Assembly: GCF_002272925.1 (NCBI RefSeq)
Contig: NZ_MLAR01000001.1
Span: 1 to 64,000 of the forward strand
DNA length: 64,000 bases
Direction: 5' to 3'
Origin: Helicobacter sp. 13S00401-1
Lineage (GTDB): Bacteria > Campylobacterota > Campylobacteria > Campylobacterales > Helicobacteraceae
Position 1 is the stretch's first letter, and every line of letters begins with the position of its first letter. The notes under the pieces are model-generated. The model was not told where the DNA came from. It saw only the letters and a list, made by a program, of their open reading frames with translations, and did no database searches. A program made the translations under genes and the position numbers. Positions 63,086 through 64,000 of the stretch are shown here, piece after piece.

Positions 63086-63937
63086 TTACTTTCTAGCAAA
63101 GTAGACACCACTAAGTATTACTAATATGCCTATAAACTCTACCCAACCTATCTTTTCACCAAGGATTAAATAGCCAAGCACAACACTTATAACAGGAGAT
63201 GCTAAGATCAAAAGACTAATTGCAAGTTGACTAAGTCTTCCAAGTAAAAAGCTAAAAAAGCCCTGCCCAAATACCTGTCCAAAAAGAGCTATAAGGCCAA
63301 CTATCATCCAGTCATATGGGGATTTAGGTAAGGCTAAACCTTCAGATAAATAAGATACAGGCAGTAAAAATAAACAAGCCCCACAACACGTATAAAACAT
63401 TATCTCCAAAGTGTCATACTTCTTACGCAATGAATGTATCATCATTAAAAATATAGAGTAAAAAACTAAGCTTCCAAAGGCAAATAAATCCCCATGCAAG
63501 GTAGCCACTCCTCCATGATCCCCACCTTCTAAAAGCAGTACTATCCCAACTGTTGCTACAAAAGTACCCACAAAAAACATCTTTGAGACCTTAGTCTTAT
63601 ACAAAAAGTAACCAAGTGGAATCATAATAAAACAAACAAGAGAGGTTATAAGATGAAAATGAGCTATTGAAGTATGCTTTAAAGATGTATTCATCATAAA
63701 TACATCTAGGGCAAAAAAGATTCCAGCAAGCATTATTAAGACTATATGTTTTAGTGGAATCTTTCTAAAACTAGGTTTAGGCAAGCAAAGGATTAAAAAA
63801 ACAGGTATAGCTAAAGCCATACGCCAAAAAGCTATAGATATAGGAGGTGTATCAGTAAGTTTTACTAAAATGGTCGCATAGCCTATTATCCCCTCGGCAA
63901 TCACCGCAGAGGCTAAGTAGCCATATGAGCGTTTCAT
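63086..63937 (-). CDS. EamA-family (DMT) transporter
   Basis: 283 residues with ten membrane helices in two EamA repeats (about 5-140 and 150-283). The first has FWRMALAIPVFLILCLPKPSF, the second LLILASPVISVVLGYLILGEKIGWVEFIGILVILSG, the usual end of EamA domains. These carry metabolites such as amino acids or nucleosides out of or into the cell; the substrate cannot be read. It lies 121 bp upstream of katA on the same strand. The last 63 bp of the window after it hold no recognised gene. Confidence 0.88.
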   Translation of the reverse strand: MKRSYGYLASAVIAEGIIGYATILVKLTDTPPISIAFWRMALAIPVFLILCLPKPSFRKIPLKHIVLIMLAGIFFALDVFMMNTSLKHTSIAHFHLITSLVCFIMIPLGYFLYKTKVSKMFFVGTFVATVGIVLLLEGGDHGGVATLHGDLFAFGSLVFYSIFLMMIHSLRKKYDTLEIMFYTCCGACLFLLPVSYLSEGLALPKSPYDWMIVGLIALFGQVFGQGFFSFLLGRLSQLAISLLILASPVISVVLGYLILGEKIGWVEFIGILVILSGVYFARK

Positions 63938-64000
63938 CTTAGTGTTTAGATTCTATAAAGGCATATTATAAAAGTCATTAGTAGCTTTTACAAAACCATC

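Noticed and set aside
1-64000. A defence island, prophage, insertion sequence, restriction-modification or toxin-antitoxin system
   Set aside because: All larger frames are assigned to housekeeping, envelope or Tad functions, and no integrase, transposase, nuclease or methylase was recognised.

Overview
The window looks like a chromosome segment of a low-GC (about one third G+C) Campylobacterota member, most like Helicobacteraceae. The reasons are the gene content and order: an mrdA - membrane protein - engB run, an lptD - RDD protein - purD run with a 6S-like RNA upstream of purD, a murE - TPR protein - NifU-like run, katA followed by a Tat-exported KapA-like protein, a CheY of the Campylobacterota type, and a perfect RpoN (sigma54) promoter in front of fliK. 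I recognise these from memory of Helicobacter/Campylobacter genomes; no database was searched.

Layout. 1-180: start of a family 2 glycosyltransferase, with a 15-bp A/T homopolymer upstream. 353-8680: a tight minus-strand run, in transcription order algC, ubiD-like, aroA, ispH, engB, a membrane protein and mrdA. 8896-16437: HxlR regulator, rplU-rpmA, an NMO-like flavoprotein, secA and lptD. 16421-20644: RDD protein, purD, the 6S RNA candidate and acs. 20969-24757: tkt and an unusual outer-membrane protein with a long helical insert. 24816-28529: lysA-pheA-aroF. 28775-31372: plus-strand cytochrome c553, alr, hisA, cheY. 31975-36310: an LpdD-like protein facing a napD-polA-gtrA-hypothetical run. 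36514-40849: tRNA-Leu(UAG), a lipoprotein plus DUF4105 pair, and fliK split into two overlapping frames. 41865-46960: an amino-acid ABC transporter, murE and small conserved genes. 47060-58254: a complete 12-gene Tad pilus locus. 58470-63937: pyrB, rpsU, kapA, katA and an EamA permease.

The most interesting signals are not single genes. First, the hexamer GAATCT/AGATTC (mostly as RGAATCT) is strongly over-represented in all frames, and at several gene ends occurs as inverted pairs, as DNA-uptake sequences do in Neisseria and Pasteurellaceae. Second, the three longest non-coding gaps (31.4-32.0, 40.9-41.9 and 59.3-60.1 kb) hold four copies of one degenerate dispersed repeat, including a hairpin whose stem shows a compensatory base change between copies. 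Third, there are several unusual genes: a split fliK, a KapA-like protein whose transglutaminase triad appears lost, an orphan napD, and an LpdD-like putative prenyl-FMN chaperone in a genome with a UbiD-type decarboxylase. No CRISPR array, insertion sequence, prophage, restriction-modification or toxin-antitoxin genes were recognised.
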